Position numbers and translations under genes: made by a program. Source: Oscillospiraceae bacterium (lineage in GTDB: Bacteria > Bacillota > Clostridia > Oscillospirales > Ruminococcaceae). Taken from it: a DNA stretch of 38,984 nt. The notes under the pieces were generated by a model. It saw only the letters and a program-made list of their open reading frames with translations, was not told where the DNA came from and ran no database searches. The DNA lies in the NCBI GenBank assembly GCA_017396665.1, contig JAFQLH010000012.1:1-38984 (forward strand), written 5' to 3'. This document shows positions 22,250-30,427 of the stretch, piece after piece (positions within the stretch are counted from its first letter, which is position 1; each line of letters opens with the position of its first letter).

Positions 22250-24007
22250 TTATTCCTTGCGTTTTCTTCTTGCAATAGCGGCAAGGTCAATTTCACCGCT
22301 CTGCTCACGCTTTGATTTATCAAAGTCGCTTCTGATAACTTCGATGTATTCAGAAAGCGTTTCTTCCGTTATAGGTATCTCTTTTGTGAGGTTCAAAAGC
22401 TTTGTTATTCTGCCCATTTCGTCAACATCGAATTCCTCGGCAAATGCCGAAAGTGAATAGTCGAGTGAGCCTTCAAGCTTCGTAACAAGACTCTTGTAAA
22501 TTCTCCTGAGTATTTCAGAAGAGAACATCTCCTCACTGAGCGAGCCTGTGACAGCCTTTACTCCGTCGGGATGTATGAACAGGTAAGCAATAACGCCCTC
22601 CTGAGCCTTTACACCTCTCGTGCGTACAGTCGGCTCACCGGTTCTGACGTCGGTAGTCCTCGAAGCCTCCGTAACCGTCTGCTGCCAGCTCTTTTTAGTG
22701 TAAGCTGTCTTTCGCTTGCGTATGTTGTTCTCAACCTCTTCAGTCAGAACAACCTTTGATATCTTTACCTCATCTGCAAGCTTTGAGATGTATATCTCAC
22801 GTTCAAGCCTGCTCTGAATTTCGGAAATAATCTGCGACGCACGTTTTACATATTCTATACGGCCAAGGTCAGTGTCCATATCAAGTCCGCTTTTTGCCTT
22901 CTGCAGATTGTATGCGAGCGCACCCTCCGAGTTGTCAAGAATGTAAGCGAAGCGTTCCTTGCCGAACTTCTGAATGAATTCGTCAGGGTCCTTAGCACCT
23001 TCCATCTTAAGAATCTTTGTGTGAACTCCCACCTGCGACAGCATATTGATAGCCTTGGTGCTAGCCTTCTGCCCGGCCTCGTCAGAGTCGTAGCATATGA
23101 TAACCTCGTTTACATACTGCGCCATTATCCTTGCGTGCTCGTCTGTGATAGCAGTTCCGCAGGTCGCAACAGCATTTTCAAAGCCAGCCTGATTGAGCGA
23201 AATAACGTCCATATTTCCCTCGCACAACAGAAGTCTCTTTTCCTTTGCCGCCTTTGTCTTTGCAAAGTTCATCGAGAAAAGGAAGGAGCTTTTCTTATAA
23301 ACAATCGTCTCGCTCGTGTTAAGGTATTTTCTCTGGTCGTCAGCTGAAAGCGTTCTTCCGCCGAAGCCGACAATCTGTCCCTGAAGATTTATGAAAGGGA
23401 ACATAACCCTGTTCATAAAGAAGTCGTAGGTCCTGCCCGTTTTTGAAGACCTTGCAATAAGCGAAGCATCAAGAAGCTCCTGCTCCGAGTAGCCCTCGCC
23501 GAGCATATAGTCACGAAGCGTTGTCCATGTCGCACAGGCATATCCCAGCCCGTACTTAGAAATAGTCGCTAAGTCAAGTCCACGCTTCTTGAGATAGAGC
23601 CTTGCTTCCTTGCCCTTGTCGCTTCGCAGATTTTCAAAAAAGAATCTTGCCGCCTTCTTGTTCATTTCAAAAAGACGCTGTTTTCTCTTTGTGTATTCGT
23701 CACCCCTCGCAACATCCTCCGGCATAGCCATTCCCGATTTTTCAGCGAGAAGCCTTACCGCCTCGATGTACGAAAGATTTGATATCTTCATCATAAATGT
23801 GATAACGTCACCGCCTGCACCGCAGCCGAAGCAGTAGAAGCTGTCGTTATCGGGATAAATCACGCAGGAAGGAGTCTTTTCCGAGTGGAAAGGGCAGTTG
23901 CACTTGTAGTATCTGCCTGCTCTCTGCAGCGAAGCATAGCTTGACATGATGTCGGTTATTCTGTTTGCCGATTTAAGCCTGTACAGAAAATCATCAGGCA
24001 ATGCCAT
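22250..24007 (-). CDS. dnaG: DNA primase
   Basis: 585 aa, full length. The N-terminal CHC2 zinc ribbon has ligands C38, H41, C59 and C62 ([11 protein letters not shown] and [13 protein letters not shown]). The catalytic core includes the TOPRIM domain with E263 ([11 protein letters not shown]) and the metal-binding YDSDEAG (306-312). A C-terminal helicase-interaction region begins after about residue 440. It makes RNA primers for replication. It lies between dgt and rpoD, a gene order conserved across clostridia. Confidence 0.98.
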   Translation of the reverse strand: MALPDDFLYRLKSANRITDIMSSYASLQRAGRYYKCNCPFHSEKTPSCVIYPDNDSFYCFGCGAGGDVITFMMKISNLSYIEAVRLLAEKSGMAMPEDVARGDEYTKRKQRLFEMNKKAARFFFENLRSDKGKEARLYLKKRGLDLATISKYGLGYACATWTTLRDYMLGEGYSEQELLDASLIARSSKTGRTYDFFMNRVMFPFINLQGQIVGFGGRTLSADDQRKYLNTSETIVYKKSSFLFSMNFAKTKAAKEKRLLLCEGNMDVISLNQAGFENAVATCGTAITDEHARIMAQYVNEVIICYDSDEAGQKASTKAINMLSQVGVHTKILKMEGAKDPDEFIQKFGKERFAYILDNSEGALAYNLQKAKSGLDMDTDLGRIEYVKRASQIISEIQSRLEREIYISKLADEVKISKVVLTEEVENNIRKRKTAYTKKSWQQTVTEASRTTDVRTGEPTVRTRGVKAQEGVIAYLFIHPDGVKAVTGSLSEEMFSSEILRRIYKSLVTKLEGSLDYSLSAFAEEFDVDEMGRITKLLNLTKEIPITEETLSEYIEVIRSDFDKSKREQSGEIDLAAIARRKRKE

Positions 24008-24039
24008 ATAAGCCCCTCCCTTCGTAGAATTTTAGTATT

Positions 24040-25032
24040 TTATCTGTTCCAGCCCTTTGGAATAAACGCACTCTCAAAGGTCGAAATAGCGTAGCTGTCG
24101 GTCATTCCCGCAATGTAGTCACAGATTGCCCTGCTCATACCGAACCTCTCAGCGAGTCTGTGATAAAGAGGGGACAGCCTGTCAGGGTTTTTCTCATAGT
24201 ACGAGTAAAGCCTCAGAATAAGCTCCCTCGCCTTAGTTTCCTCCGACTTGCACACAGGGTTTGTGTATACATTTTCAAACATATATCTGTGAAGCATATC
24301 GTGTGCCCTCTGAACGTCCTCGTCCATGTGAAGATTCTGAGCACCGTTGTCAACAACAGAGCGTACAAGCGTTGTTATTCTTTCTGAGCGTGAGTGTCCG
24401 AGAATGTCAGTAGCCTCTCTCGGAAGGTCATCCTCACTTATGATTCCGGCTCTTATCGAGTCGTCGATGTCGTGGTTTATGTAAGCAATAACGTCAGCCA
24501 GCCTTACAACATAGCCCTCTCTTGTAAGAGCGACATCGTTTGTGTGCTTGAGTATTCCGTCACGCACCTCAAAGGTAAGGTTTAAGCCCTCTCCGCCCAT
24601 TTCAATAAGGTCAACAACACGAAGACTCTGTTCGTAGTGCTTGAAGCCGTCTTCACAAACCTCGTTGAGCGCCCTCTCACCTGCGTGACCGAACGGTGTG
24701 TGCCCAAGGTCGTGAGCAAGTGCGATAGCCTCCGTTAAGTCTTCGTTAAGGGAAAGCGCCCTTGAAATAGTCCTCGCAATCTGCGAAACCTCAAGAGTGT
24801 GGGTAAGACGAGTCCTGTAATGGTCGCCCGTAGGGATGAGATAAACCTGAGTCTTGTGCTTGAGTCTGCGGAAGGCATTGGAATGAATAACCTTATCCCT
24901 GTCACGCTGGAACTCAGTTCTCAAATCGTCAAGCTCTGTTTGTCTTTCTCTGCCCCTTGTGTCACTTGCACAGCAGGCATACTCAGACAGAATGAGCTTT
25001 TCGTTCTTCTCGGTCATCTCTCTTGGAAGCAT
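24040..25032 (-). CDS. dgt: dGTP triphosphohydrolase-like HD protein
   Basis: 330 aa. Metal-binding HD residues are H78 (RLTHTLEVSQIART) and H107-D108 (AIALAHDLGHTPFGHAGE); a downstream aspartate lies in LADVIAYINHDIDD. This is the deoxyguanosinetriphosphate triphosphohydrolase-like group that hydrolyses dNTPs to nucleoside and triphosphate. Substrate preference is not readable from sequence. It is the first gene of the dgt-dnaG-rpoD-Rrf2 run. Start at 25032 follows AAGGGTG; a second ATG five codons later is possible. Confidence 0.92.
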   Translation of the reverse strand: MLPREMTEKNEKLILSEYACCASDTRGRERQTELDDLRTEFQRDRDKVIHSNAFRRLKHKTQVYLIPTGDHYRTRLTHTLEVSQIARTISRALSLNEDLTEAIALAHDLGHTPFGHAGERALNEVCEDGFKHYEQSLRVVDLIEMGGEGLNLTFEVRDGILKHTNDVALTREGYVVRLADVIAYINHDIDDSIRAGIISEDDLPREATDILGHSRSERITTLVRSVVDNGAQNLHMDEDVQRAHDMLHRYMFENVYTNPVCKSEETKARELILRLYSYYEKNPDRLSPLYHRLAERFGMSRAICDYIAGMTDSYAISTFESAFIPKGWNR

Positions 25033-25128
25033 ATCTTCACACCCTTCTTAATAGCTTTTGTCATCTGCTACCTATAATATACTTGGTTTTGTCCGTTTCG
25101 ACCTTGTTTTTATGCGGTACTACAACGA

Positions 25129-25150
25129 AGTTTGTACACTTGCACAAACT
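25129..25150. repeat. 22-bp dyad between yigZ and dgt
   Basis: AGTTTGT (25129-25135) and ACAAACT (25144-25150) are perfect inverted arms around ACACTTGC. No T run follows on the minus strand, so it is a weak terminator candidate for yigZ. It lies upstream of dgt and could equally be an operator. Confidence 0.4.
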
Positions 25151-25151
25151 C

Positions 25152-25772
25152 TTATGCGAAATCCGCCTCAAATATATCCGATTTGACAAGCTCTATCTGA
25201 CCGCTCGTCAGGTCAATGAGCTTTTCTTCAAGCTTTTCTGATAAAGTCGCCTTGCAGAGAAGCCTTAGCGTAACATCGCTTTCAAAGGTGCTGTCGAGAA
25301 TTTTCACTTCAAATTCAGGCAGAACATAGGTCAGCTTTCCGTAAAGGTTATAGGAAAGGGTAGCGGTAATCTCAACAGCGTCCTGCATGTTCTTAATCTG
25401 TGCATCCTCGCAGGCAAGCTTGCAGGCTGTAGAATACGCCCTGACAAGTCCGTTTGCCCCAAGAAGCACACCGCCGAAGTATCTCGTCACAACACAGCAA
25501 ACGTCAGTAAGACCGTTTTTCTGCAGAACATCAAGAACAGGTACACCCGCCGTGCCTGACGGCTCTCCGTCATCGCTGTATCTTGAAGAAGCACCCTCAC
25601 GCAGAATATATGCGTAAACGTTGTGTCTTGCCTTCCTGTGCTGAGCCTTGACCTCGTTTATGAAGGCAACCGCATCATCGCTTGTAGTGACGGGCATAAG
25701 ATAGGCGATAAACTCCGATTTCTTTTCTGTATATGTAGCCGTAACAGGCTTTGCAATCGTCTTGTAATCCAT
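25152..25772 (-). CDS. yigZ: YigZ/IMPACT-family protein
   Basis: 206 aa. The N-terminal IMPACT (UPF0029) domain carries KKSEFIAYLMPV, then AQHRKARHNVYAYI, SRYSDDGEPSGTAGVPVLDVL and TRYFGGVLLGANGLVRAYS, all diagnostic. The C-terminal DUF1949 domain, ferredoxin-like, occupies about 138-200. Eukaryotic IMPACT regulates Gcn2 and some bacterial members appear to act on ribosomes or peptides; the bacterial role is not established. It is 69 bp downstream of rpmE, with a terminator in the gap, and has no clear promoter of its own. Confidence 0.92.
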   Translation of the reverse strand: MDYKTIAKPVTATYTEKKSEFIAYLMPVTTSDDAVAFINEVKAQHRKARHNVYAYILREGASSRYSDDGEPSGTAGVPVLDVLQKNGLTDVCCVVTRYFGGVLLGANGLVRAYSTACKLACEDAQIKNMQDAVEITATLSYNLYGKLTYVLPEFEVKILDSTFESDVTLRLLCKATLSEKLEEKLIDLTSGQIELVKSDIFEADFA

Positions 25773-25794
25773 AAATGAAATACACCCCTATAAA

Positions 25795-25824
25795 GCAAAA
25801 ACCCGTCACTTGAGTAACGGGTTA
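25795..25824 (-). terminator. Intrinsic terminator of rpmE
   Basis: On the minus strand AACCCGT-t-ACT pairs with AGT-g-ACGGGTT (plus-strand arms 25800-25810 and 25813-25823), followed by TTTTG. Confidence 0.85.
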
Positions 25825-25841
25825 TAGGCTTTAAATTCTGA

Positions 25842-26042
25842 TTAGTCGATGTTGAAACGCTTCTTGAATCTGTCAACACGTCCGCCTGTGTCAACAAGCT
25901 TCTGCTTGCCTGTGTAGAACGGATGGCACTTTGAGCAGATTTCAACGTGGATGTCCTTCTTAGTAGAGCGTGTTTCAATTACGTTACCGCAGTGGCAAGT
26001 AATTGTTGTAGTCTCGTACTTTGGGTGGATTCCTTCCTTCAT
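25842..26042 (-). CDS. rpmE: 50S ribosomal protein L31, zinc-binding type
   Basis: 66 aa. The four zinc cysteines are C16, C18, C36 and C39 (TCHCGN and [10 protein letters not shown]), which marks the C+ form. The typical end [16 protein letters not shown] is present. Bacteria with both forms replace this one with a zinc-free paralog under zinc starvation; no paralog is in the window. It has its own strong promoter, a structured leader and a terminator. Confidence 0.97.
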   Translation of the reverse strand: MKEGIHPKYETTTITCHCGNVIETRSTKKDIHVEICSKCHPFYTGKQKLVDTGGRVDRFKKRFNID

Positions 26043-26059
26043 TACTATGTCCTCCTTCC

Positions 26060-26099
26060 AACTGAAATTATGATGACATAGAAGCCCATCATTTCAGTT
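26060..26099 (-). ncRNA. rpmE leader hairpin, possible L31 autoregulatory element
   Basis: In the mRNA the leader folds with AACTGAAAT pairing to ATTTCAGTT and GATG to CATC, with a three-base bulge (plus-strand 26060-26075 with 26087-26099). The hairpin ends only about 4 bases before the GGAAGGAGG ribosome site. Ribosomal protein L31 leaders that bind their own product are described in Firmicutes; whether this one belongs to that class is not decided. Confidence 0.45.
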
Positions 26100-26136
26100 T
26101 AGACAGTAGTTCTATGTTATAATCACTCACCAAAAC

Positions 26137-26165
26137 ATTATAGCACAACGAAGCTGCGATGTCAA
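26137..26165 (-). promoter_or_regulatory. Consensus sigma-A promoter of rpmE
   Basis: Minus strand: TTGACA (26160-26165), 17-bp spacer, TATAAT (26137-26142). Confidence 0.88.
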
Positions 26166-26187
26166 GGGATTTGCGTAAAAATAATAC

Positions 26188-26216
26188 TTGCCAAATTTAA
26201 GGCTGTGTGATATACT
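26188..26216 (+). promoter_or_regulatory. Sigma-A promoter of the small membrane gene at 26266
   Basis: -35 TTGCCA (26188-26193), 17-bp spacer, -10 TATACT (26211-26216). Confidence 0.65.
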
Positions 26217-26265
26217 TAAATCATCAAAACTGAACAAATTTTTTGTCAGAAGGGTGGAAATTATA

Positions 26266-26496
26266 ATGAAGGAAAAGCTTTTATTCCTGGGACTTCTTAT
26301 TCTCAGCGTCCTCTACTGGATAGCAGTAGTAAATCCTAAGGTATCTTCATACGAGTGGTACGAGTATGTCGGACTCGGAATTACACTTGTAACAGTAATT
26401 CCATGGCTTTTAAGTATCCTTATCGATACCGTGAAGAAGCGTAAAACAAAGGAAAAGAAGGCGGCTAAGAAGGCTGCATCCGAAGAAAGCAAATAA
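26266..26496 (+). CDS. Small two-helix membrane protein, unknown function
   Basis: 76 aa from the ATG at 26266 behind AGGGTGGA; the longer reading from 26188 starts in the promoter. Two membrane helices lie at about 5-21 and 36-56. A Lys/Ala-rich cytoplasmic tail follows (KKRKTKEKKAAKKAASEESK). It has its own promoter and terminator, so it is a single-gene unit. No family recognised. The basic tail could contact nucleic acid or acidic phospholipids, but this is a guess. Confidence 0.7.
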   Translation: MKEKLLFLGLLILSVLYWIAVVNPKVSSYEWYEYVGLGITLVTVIPWLLSILIDTVKKRKTKEKKAAKKAASEESK

Positions 26497-26509
26497 ACCT
26501 TAAGCAAAA

Positions 26510-26547
26510 CACCTCTGAAAGCTCACTGCCTTCAGAGGTGAATTTTT
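26510..26547. terminator. Bidirectional terminator before ilvE
   Basis: CACCTCTGAA (26510-26519) pairs perfectly with TTCAGAGGTG (26531-26540), flanked by AAAA on the left and ATTTTT on the right. It ends both the small membrane gene and the convergent ilvE. Confidence 0.88.
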
Positions 26548-26555
26548 ATGTAATA

Positions 26556-27623
26556 TTAGAGCTTTACAATCCAGCCCATGTCGTCAGGAAGTTTGCCATA
26601 CTGCATTCCTGTCATTGTGTCGTAAAGCTTCTGAGAGATTTCGCCAATCTTGTTGCCGTTGATTTCCATAACCTTGTCGCCCCACTTGAGATGGCCAACA
26701 GGGGAGATTACAGCAGCAGTACCTGTTCCGAATACCTCCTGAAGCTTTCCTGCATCGTAAGCGTCGGAGATTTCCTGGATAGAGATTCTTCTCTCGGAAA
26801 CCTTCATGCCCCACTTGCGGCAAAGGTCAAGAACAGACTTTCTTGTGATACCCGGAAGAATAGAGCCCTGAAGCTCAGGTGTAACAATCTCGCCGTCGAT
26901 GATGAACATGATGTTCATAGCGCCAACCTCTTCGATGTACTTTCTTTCAACACCGTCGAGCCAGAGAACCTGTGAGTAGTTCTGCTTGTGAGCCTCGTCC
27001 TGACCTGCAAGAGAAGCAGCGTAGTTACCGCCTGTCTTTGTGTAGCCCATACCGCCTCTTACAGCTCTTACGTAGTTTGTTTCAACGTAGATATCAACAG
27101 GGTTAAGACCTGTGCTGTAGTATGCGCCGGATGGTGAAAGGATAATCATGAACATGTAGTTGTCGCCGGGGCGAACGCCGAGGATCGGGTCAGTTGCAAT
27201 GATGAAAGGACGGATGTAGAGTGAAGCACCGTCGTTGTGCGGTACCCAGTCCTTTTCAACCTCAACGAGTGCGTGAAGAGCCTGGAGAGCGTCTTCAACA
27301 GGAAGCTCAGGAATAACAAGTCTCTCAGCGGAAACGTTGAGTCTCTTGAAGTTTTCTTCAGGACGGAAGAACTGAATGTCACCGTTAGGTGTTCTGTAAG
27401 CCTTCATACCCTCGAAAATTTCCTGACCGTAGTGGAATACCATAGCAGCAGGGGAGAGAGAAATCTCGCCGAATGGAACGATTCTTGCATCGTGCCAGCC
27501 CTTGCCTGTTGTGTAGTCCATAACAAACATATGGTCTGTGAATACCTTGCCGAAGCCAAGCTTTGATTCGTCCTCAGGCTTTGCCTTGAGGTTCTGAGAA
27601 AGCTCATATTTGATGTTAAGCAT
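26556..27623 (-). CDS. ilvE: Branched-chain amino acid aminotransferase
   Basis: 355 aa class-IV PLP aminotransferase of the larger (type II) branched-chain group. It makes Val, Leu and Ile from their 2-oxo acids with glutamate. The PLP lysine is K196 in GMGYTKTGGNYAAS. The PLP-binding ELQGSILPGITRKSVLDL and the EVGAMNIMFI motifs are present. Ribosome site AAAGAAGGAAA. It is a single-gene unit with its own promoter and terminator; no ilv/leu neighbours are in the window. Confidence 0.96.
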   Translation of the reverse strand: MLNIKYELSQNLKAKPEDESKLGFGKVFTDHMFVMDYTTGKGWHDARIVPFGEISLSPAAMVFHYGQEIFEGMKAYRTPNGDIQFFRPEENFKRLNVSAERLVIPELPVEDALQALHALVEVEKDWVPHNDGASLYIRPFIIATDPILGVRPGDNYMFMIILSPSGAYYSTGLNPVDIYVETNYVRAVRGGMGYTKTGGNYAASLAGQDEAHKQNYSQVLWLDGVERKYIEEVGAMNIMFIIDGEIVTPELQGSILPGITRKSVLDLCRKWGMKVSERRISIQEISDAYDAGKLQEVFGTGTAAVISPVGHLKWGDKVMEINGNKIGEISQKLYDTMTGMQYGKLPDDMGWIVKL

Positions 27624-27658
27624 TTTTATTTCCTTCTTTCAAAATAAATATCGGTTTT

Positions 27659-27687
27659 ATTATAACTCAAAATCAAATTGATTTCAA
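27659..27687 (-). promoter_or_regulatory. Sigma-A promoter of ilvE
   Basis: Minus strand: -35 TTGAAA (27682-27687), 17-bp spacer, -10 TATAAT (27659-27664). Only about 36 bp separate it from the ATG, so there is no room for a T-box or attenuator leader. Confidence 0.75.
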
Positions 27688-27704
27688 GTGATTTTTAAAA
27701 TTTC

Positions 27705-28610
27705 CTAGTCTCCGATGAGCTCAGGAGGAATAACAATGTCGATTGCTCTCTTGTGAATTCCAATCTCAACAACCGAGTAAGAACCGCCGGCTTCCCCGTC
27801 AAGAGTCCACTTGATTTCAGATTCCGAAGTGATTCTCATAGAGGATGTCTTGAATGTCACAAAGTGCTTAGGGTCCAAATCTCCCACAACAAGTCTTGTG
27901 AGCAGACTCTGGAATTCAAGCGGAGAGTTAGGCATCTTTATAAGAATAACCTCAAACAGTCCGTCGTCAAAAGCAACGTCCTTCTTTGTAACAAGCTGAG
28001 TCATACCGCCGACAGAAAGAGCATTTGAAATCATGCCCAGAACAAAGTCGCCCTCAATTGTTTCGCCGTCGTGTTCAACAACAAGCGAGTAAGCCTCAAG
28101 TCTTCCTACACTCTTGACACACTGCAGAATGTAAGCCATGTGTCCGAAGATGTTCTTGATGCTCTGAGGTGTCTCGTATGAAACATCGGTAAATGCACCG
28201 AATGCCGCAACATAGCAGTAGAATTCGCCATTGAACGAGCCGATGTCAATAGGAAATCTTTTGCCCGTTACTGCATTTTTTGCCGCCTTAATCATATTCT
28301 TAGGAATAGCAACACTTCTCGCAAAATCGTTTGTCGAGCCGGCAGGAATGTATCCCAGAGGCACTCTGACATCGCATTGCATAAGTCCCTTGACAGCCTC
28401 GCTCAGAGTACCGTCACCACCGGAAACAACAACAAGGTCATATTGAGGAGCCATATCCTTGATTTTCTCAAATGCGTCAAGCTTGTATTGTGTAGGGTAT
28501 GTCGTTACAAGATAACCCTCTTTTGTGAACGTGTCAATAACATCGCTGAGCTGCGAGGATATCTGGCTTTTTCCTGCCCTTGCGTTGTAAACAAATAAAA
28601 GCTTTTTCAC
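27705..28610 (-). CDS. Diacylglycerol/lipid kinase family protein
   Basis: 301 aa, DagK/YegS-type catalytic fold. The nucleotide loop is VVVSGGDGTLSEAVKGLM (GGDGT at 64-68), with the second conserved segment YIPAGSTNDFARS (87-99). A C-terminal beta-sandwich follows (SVGGMTQLVTKKDVAFDDGLFEVILI). It phosphorylates diacylglycerol or a related lipid for phospholipid recycling. The start codon is GTG (28608-28610) and the ribosome site is weak or distant (AAAGGTG about 12 bp up). Confidence 0.9.
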   Translation of the reverse strand: MKKLLFVYNARAGKSQISSQLSDVIDTFTKEGYLVTTYPTQYKLDAFEKIKDMAPQYDLVVVSGGDGTLSEAVKGLMQCDVRVPLGYIPAGSTNDFARSVAIPKNMIKAAKNAVTGKRFPIDIGSFNGEFYCYVAAFGAFTDVSYETPQSIKNIFGHMAYILQCVKSVGRLEAYSLVVEHDGETIEGDFVLGMISNALSVGGMTQLVTKKDVAFDDGLFEVILIKMPNSPLEFQSLLTRLVVGDLDPKHFVTFKTSSMRITSESEIKWTLDGEAGGSYSVVEIGIHKRAIDIVIPPELIGD

Positions 28611-28653
28611 TCAGAGCTTCATCACCTTTCCGTAAAAATAAAGCAATATATAT

Positions 28654-28682
28654 ATTTTACCCTCACAGTCCCCGTTTGTCAA
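28654..28682 (-). promoter_or_regulatory. Sigma-A promoter of the lipid kinase gene
   Basis: Minus strand: TTGACA (28677-28682), 17-bp spacer, TAAAAT (28654-28659). It diverges from the promoter at 28721. Confidence 0.75.
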
Positions 28683-28720
28683 TAAAAAAGCCGAAACTTT
28701 GCCAATTGTGCTATTTTTGC

Positions 28721-28749
28721 TTTACAAATCCGCTTGGGTATGGTACAAT
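28721..28749 (+). promoter_or_regulatory. Sigma-A promoter toward 28786
   Basis: -35 TTTACA (28721-28726), 17-bp spacer ending ATGG, -10 TACAAT (28744-28749). Confidence 0.7.
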
Positions 28750-28785
28750 TAATCTGTTTTGAAGTGTGAAGAAAGGAGCGTAGCT

Positions 28786-29676
28786 ATGCTGTATTACAGA
28801 AAGAGTCTTGGCTATTCAATGAAATATATCCTCAGGTCTATCCCGATTGCTGTGCTGCTCGGCTTTGTTGCACTGGCAGTCAGATGGCTTGTGGGCGGAA
28901 TGTATATGCCGCTTATAGATTTGGGCTACTACGCAATATCCTATCTCTGCCTCGCTGAAATTATCGTAACGCTTGTGCTTATTATACTCGAGCTGAGATA
29001 TATAAAAAAGCAAAAGCGTATGATGAGAGATGTGTATGTAAACGGCTATACCGATGAATACTTTGAAAAATGCAAAAAGACAATCTCAAAATACAGAAGC
29101 TATAAGGCTGTTTCACTCGATTCAATATACCTCAGTGCAATCTATGCCGACGCAAAAAGATTCGACGAAGCACTCACGCTTTTGAAATCACTCGACGTTT
29201 CTGCAATGAAAAAGCGTGTCCGTGCAATGTATTACTGTACACTATCGTATGTCCTGTATGTGAGCGGTGACGTGGACGGTGCCTGTGCGGCATGGGTTTC
29301 AAATGAAGCTGTCCTCAGAAAATACAGCAAGCGCAAGGGTATAAGAACAGACCTCTCCTGCGGTATATTGTTTGTCAACTGGCTTTTGCATTATACAGAC
29401 GAGGACGAGTACGGTTCTCAGAAGGTTGAGCTTGAAGAGATACGCTCGATGACTTCGAATGAGCTTCTGCTCACAGAGTGCTCGGTAATGCTCTGTATCA
29501 AAGCACTAAGAGACGGTGAGCTGAGTGCCGCAAAGAGCTATGCCTCGGACGCTTATAACAGCCATACACGCTATGGCGAAAAACAGAGAATACAAAAGCT
29601 TATGAAAATAATAGAGAACGCATATAATGTGTGTGAAGAAGAAAAACAGGAAGAGACACTTTCAGAAGGAGAATAA
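28786..29676 (+). CDS. Membrane protein with C-terminal helical-repeat domain
   Basis: 296 aa from the ATG at 28786, placed by AAAGGAG; an upstream in-frame TTG is not needed. Two membrane helices (about 20-38 and 52-72) are followed by a basic segment. An all-helical C-terminal region then carries TPR-like spacing (DSIYLSAIYADAKRFDEALTLL, YYCTLSYVLYVSGDVDGACAAW, EYGSQKVELEEI). It is probably a membrane-anchored cytoplasmic protein-interaction platform. No exact family recognised. It ends 8 bp before the COG2426 gene, so they share a transcript. Confidence 0.7.
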   Translation: MLYYRKSLGYSMKYILRSIPIAVLLGFVALAVRWLVGGMYMPLIDLGYYAISYLCLAEIIVTLVLIILELRYIKKQKRMMRDVYVNGYTDEYFEKCKKTISKYRSYKAVSLDSIYLSAIYADAKRFDEALTLLKSLDVSAMKKRVRAMYYCTLSYVLYVSGDVDGACAAWVSNEAVLRKYSKRKGIRTDLSCGILFVNWLLHYTDEDEYGSQKVELEEIRSMTSNELLLTECSVMLCIKALRDGELSAAKSYASDAYNSHTRYGEKQRIQKLMKIIENAYNVCEEEKQEETLSEGE

Positions 29677-29684
29677 ACAAAGCT

Positions 29685-30188
29685 ATGGTTGAAGAACTCG
29701 CAAACTGGCTGACGTCAGCAATGTCAGGTCTGCCTGGAGAACTTATAATATTCGTAATATCAATGATACCAATCCTTGAGCTCAGAGGCGGAATTGTTGC
29801 CGCAAGTCTGTTGGGTGTTCCTATAACAACAGCAATCCCTATCTGCATAATCGGAAACATAATTCCTATTCCATTTATCCTGCTGTTTATAACAAAGATA
29901 TTTGAGCTTATGAAAAAGACAAAGCTGTTTCGCCCGATGGTCGAAAAGCTCGAAAGCAAGGCGATGGGGAAGAGCGATAAGATAAAGAAATATGAGTTCC
30001 TGGGATTGCTTCTGTTCGTGGGTATCCCGCTTCCCGGAACAGGTGCGTGGACCGGCTCGCTTATCGCCGCACTTCTCAGAATTAAGAATAAAAAAGCAGT
30101 GCCTGCTATCTTCTGCGGACTGCTTATGGCAACAGCTATAATGTGTATAGTTTCTTACTTTATCCCTTGGGTTATAAGAACTATATAA
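29685..30188 (+). CDS. COG2426/Sm_multidrug_ex family membrane protein
   Basis: 167 aa. The family's marks are visible: ISMIPILELRGGIVAA near the N-terminus and LLLFVGIPLPGTGAWTGSLIAALL in the second half, in a four- to five-helix protein. Members are annotated as small multidrug export proteins on slender evidence and resemble the DedA-like small transporters in style. The true substrate is unknown. It follows the helical-repeat protein and is closed by a strong terminator. Confidence 0.88.
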   Translation: MVEELANWLTSAMSGLPGELIIFVISMIPILELRGGIVAASLLGVPITTAIPICIIGNIIPIPFILLFITKIFELMKKTKLFRPMVEKLESKAMGKSDKIKKYEFLGLLLFVGIPLPGTGAWTGSLIAALLRIKNKKAVPAIFCGLLMATAIMCIVSYFIPWVIRTI

Positions 30189-30220
30189 TATACGAAACAA
30201 GAGTGTAAAAATAATAAATT

Positions 30221-30260
30221 ATTAAAGTGTAACTTTTTTAGTTGCACTTTAATTTTTTTG
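30221..30260 (+). terminator. Intrinsic terminator after the COG2426 gene
   Basis: A 14-bp stem (30221-30234 with 30240-30253, one G-U pair) with a TTTTT loop, followed by TTTTTT. Confidence 0.88.
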
Positions 30261-30324
30261 CATAAAACAGCAGTCTGCACAAAAAAACCTGCGAAATTTA
30301 GGCAGTATGATTTTCTCAAAGTGG

Positions 30325-30353
30325 TTGAAAGAGCTTTTAAAGTGTGCTAAAAT
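30325..30353 (+). promoter_or_regulatory. Sigma-A promoter of the GH2 gene
   Basis: -35 TTGAAA (30325-30330), 17-bp spacer, -10 TAAAAT (30348-30353). The leader to the ATG at 30428 is about 70 nt. Confidence 0.65.
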
Positions 30354-30427
30354 AGTATTAAGATATGAAATTGATAATCGTCACCTGCGGCATCTTTCAG
30401 GGCTGCGTGACGAAACAGGAGAAAGCT

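Noticed and set aside
25033-25128. Promoter for the dgt-dnaG-rpoD operon
   Set aside because: TATTAT-like sequences exist on the minus strand, but no -35 at 16-18 bp spacing resembles TTGACA, so none is called.
27624-27704. T-box or attenuator in front of ilvE
   Set aside because: The promoter lies only about 36 bp from the ATG, leaving no room for such a leader.
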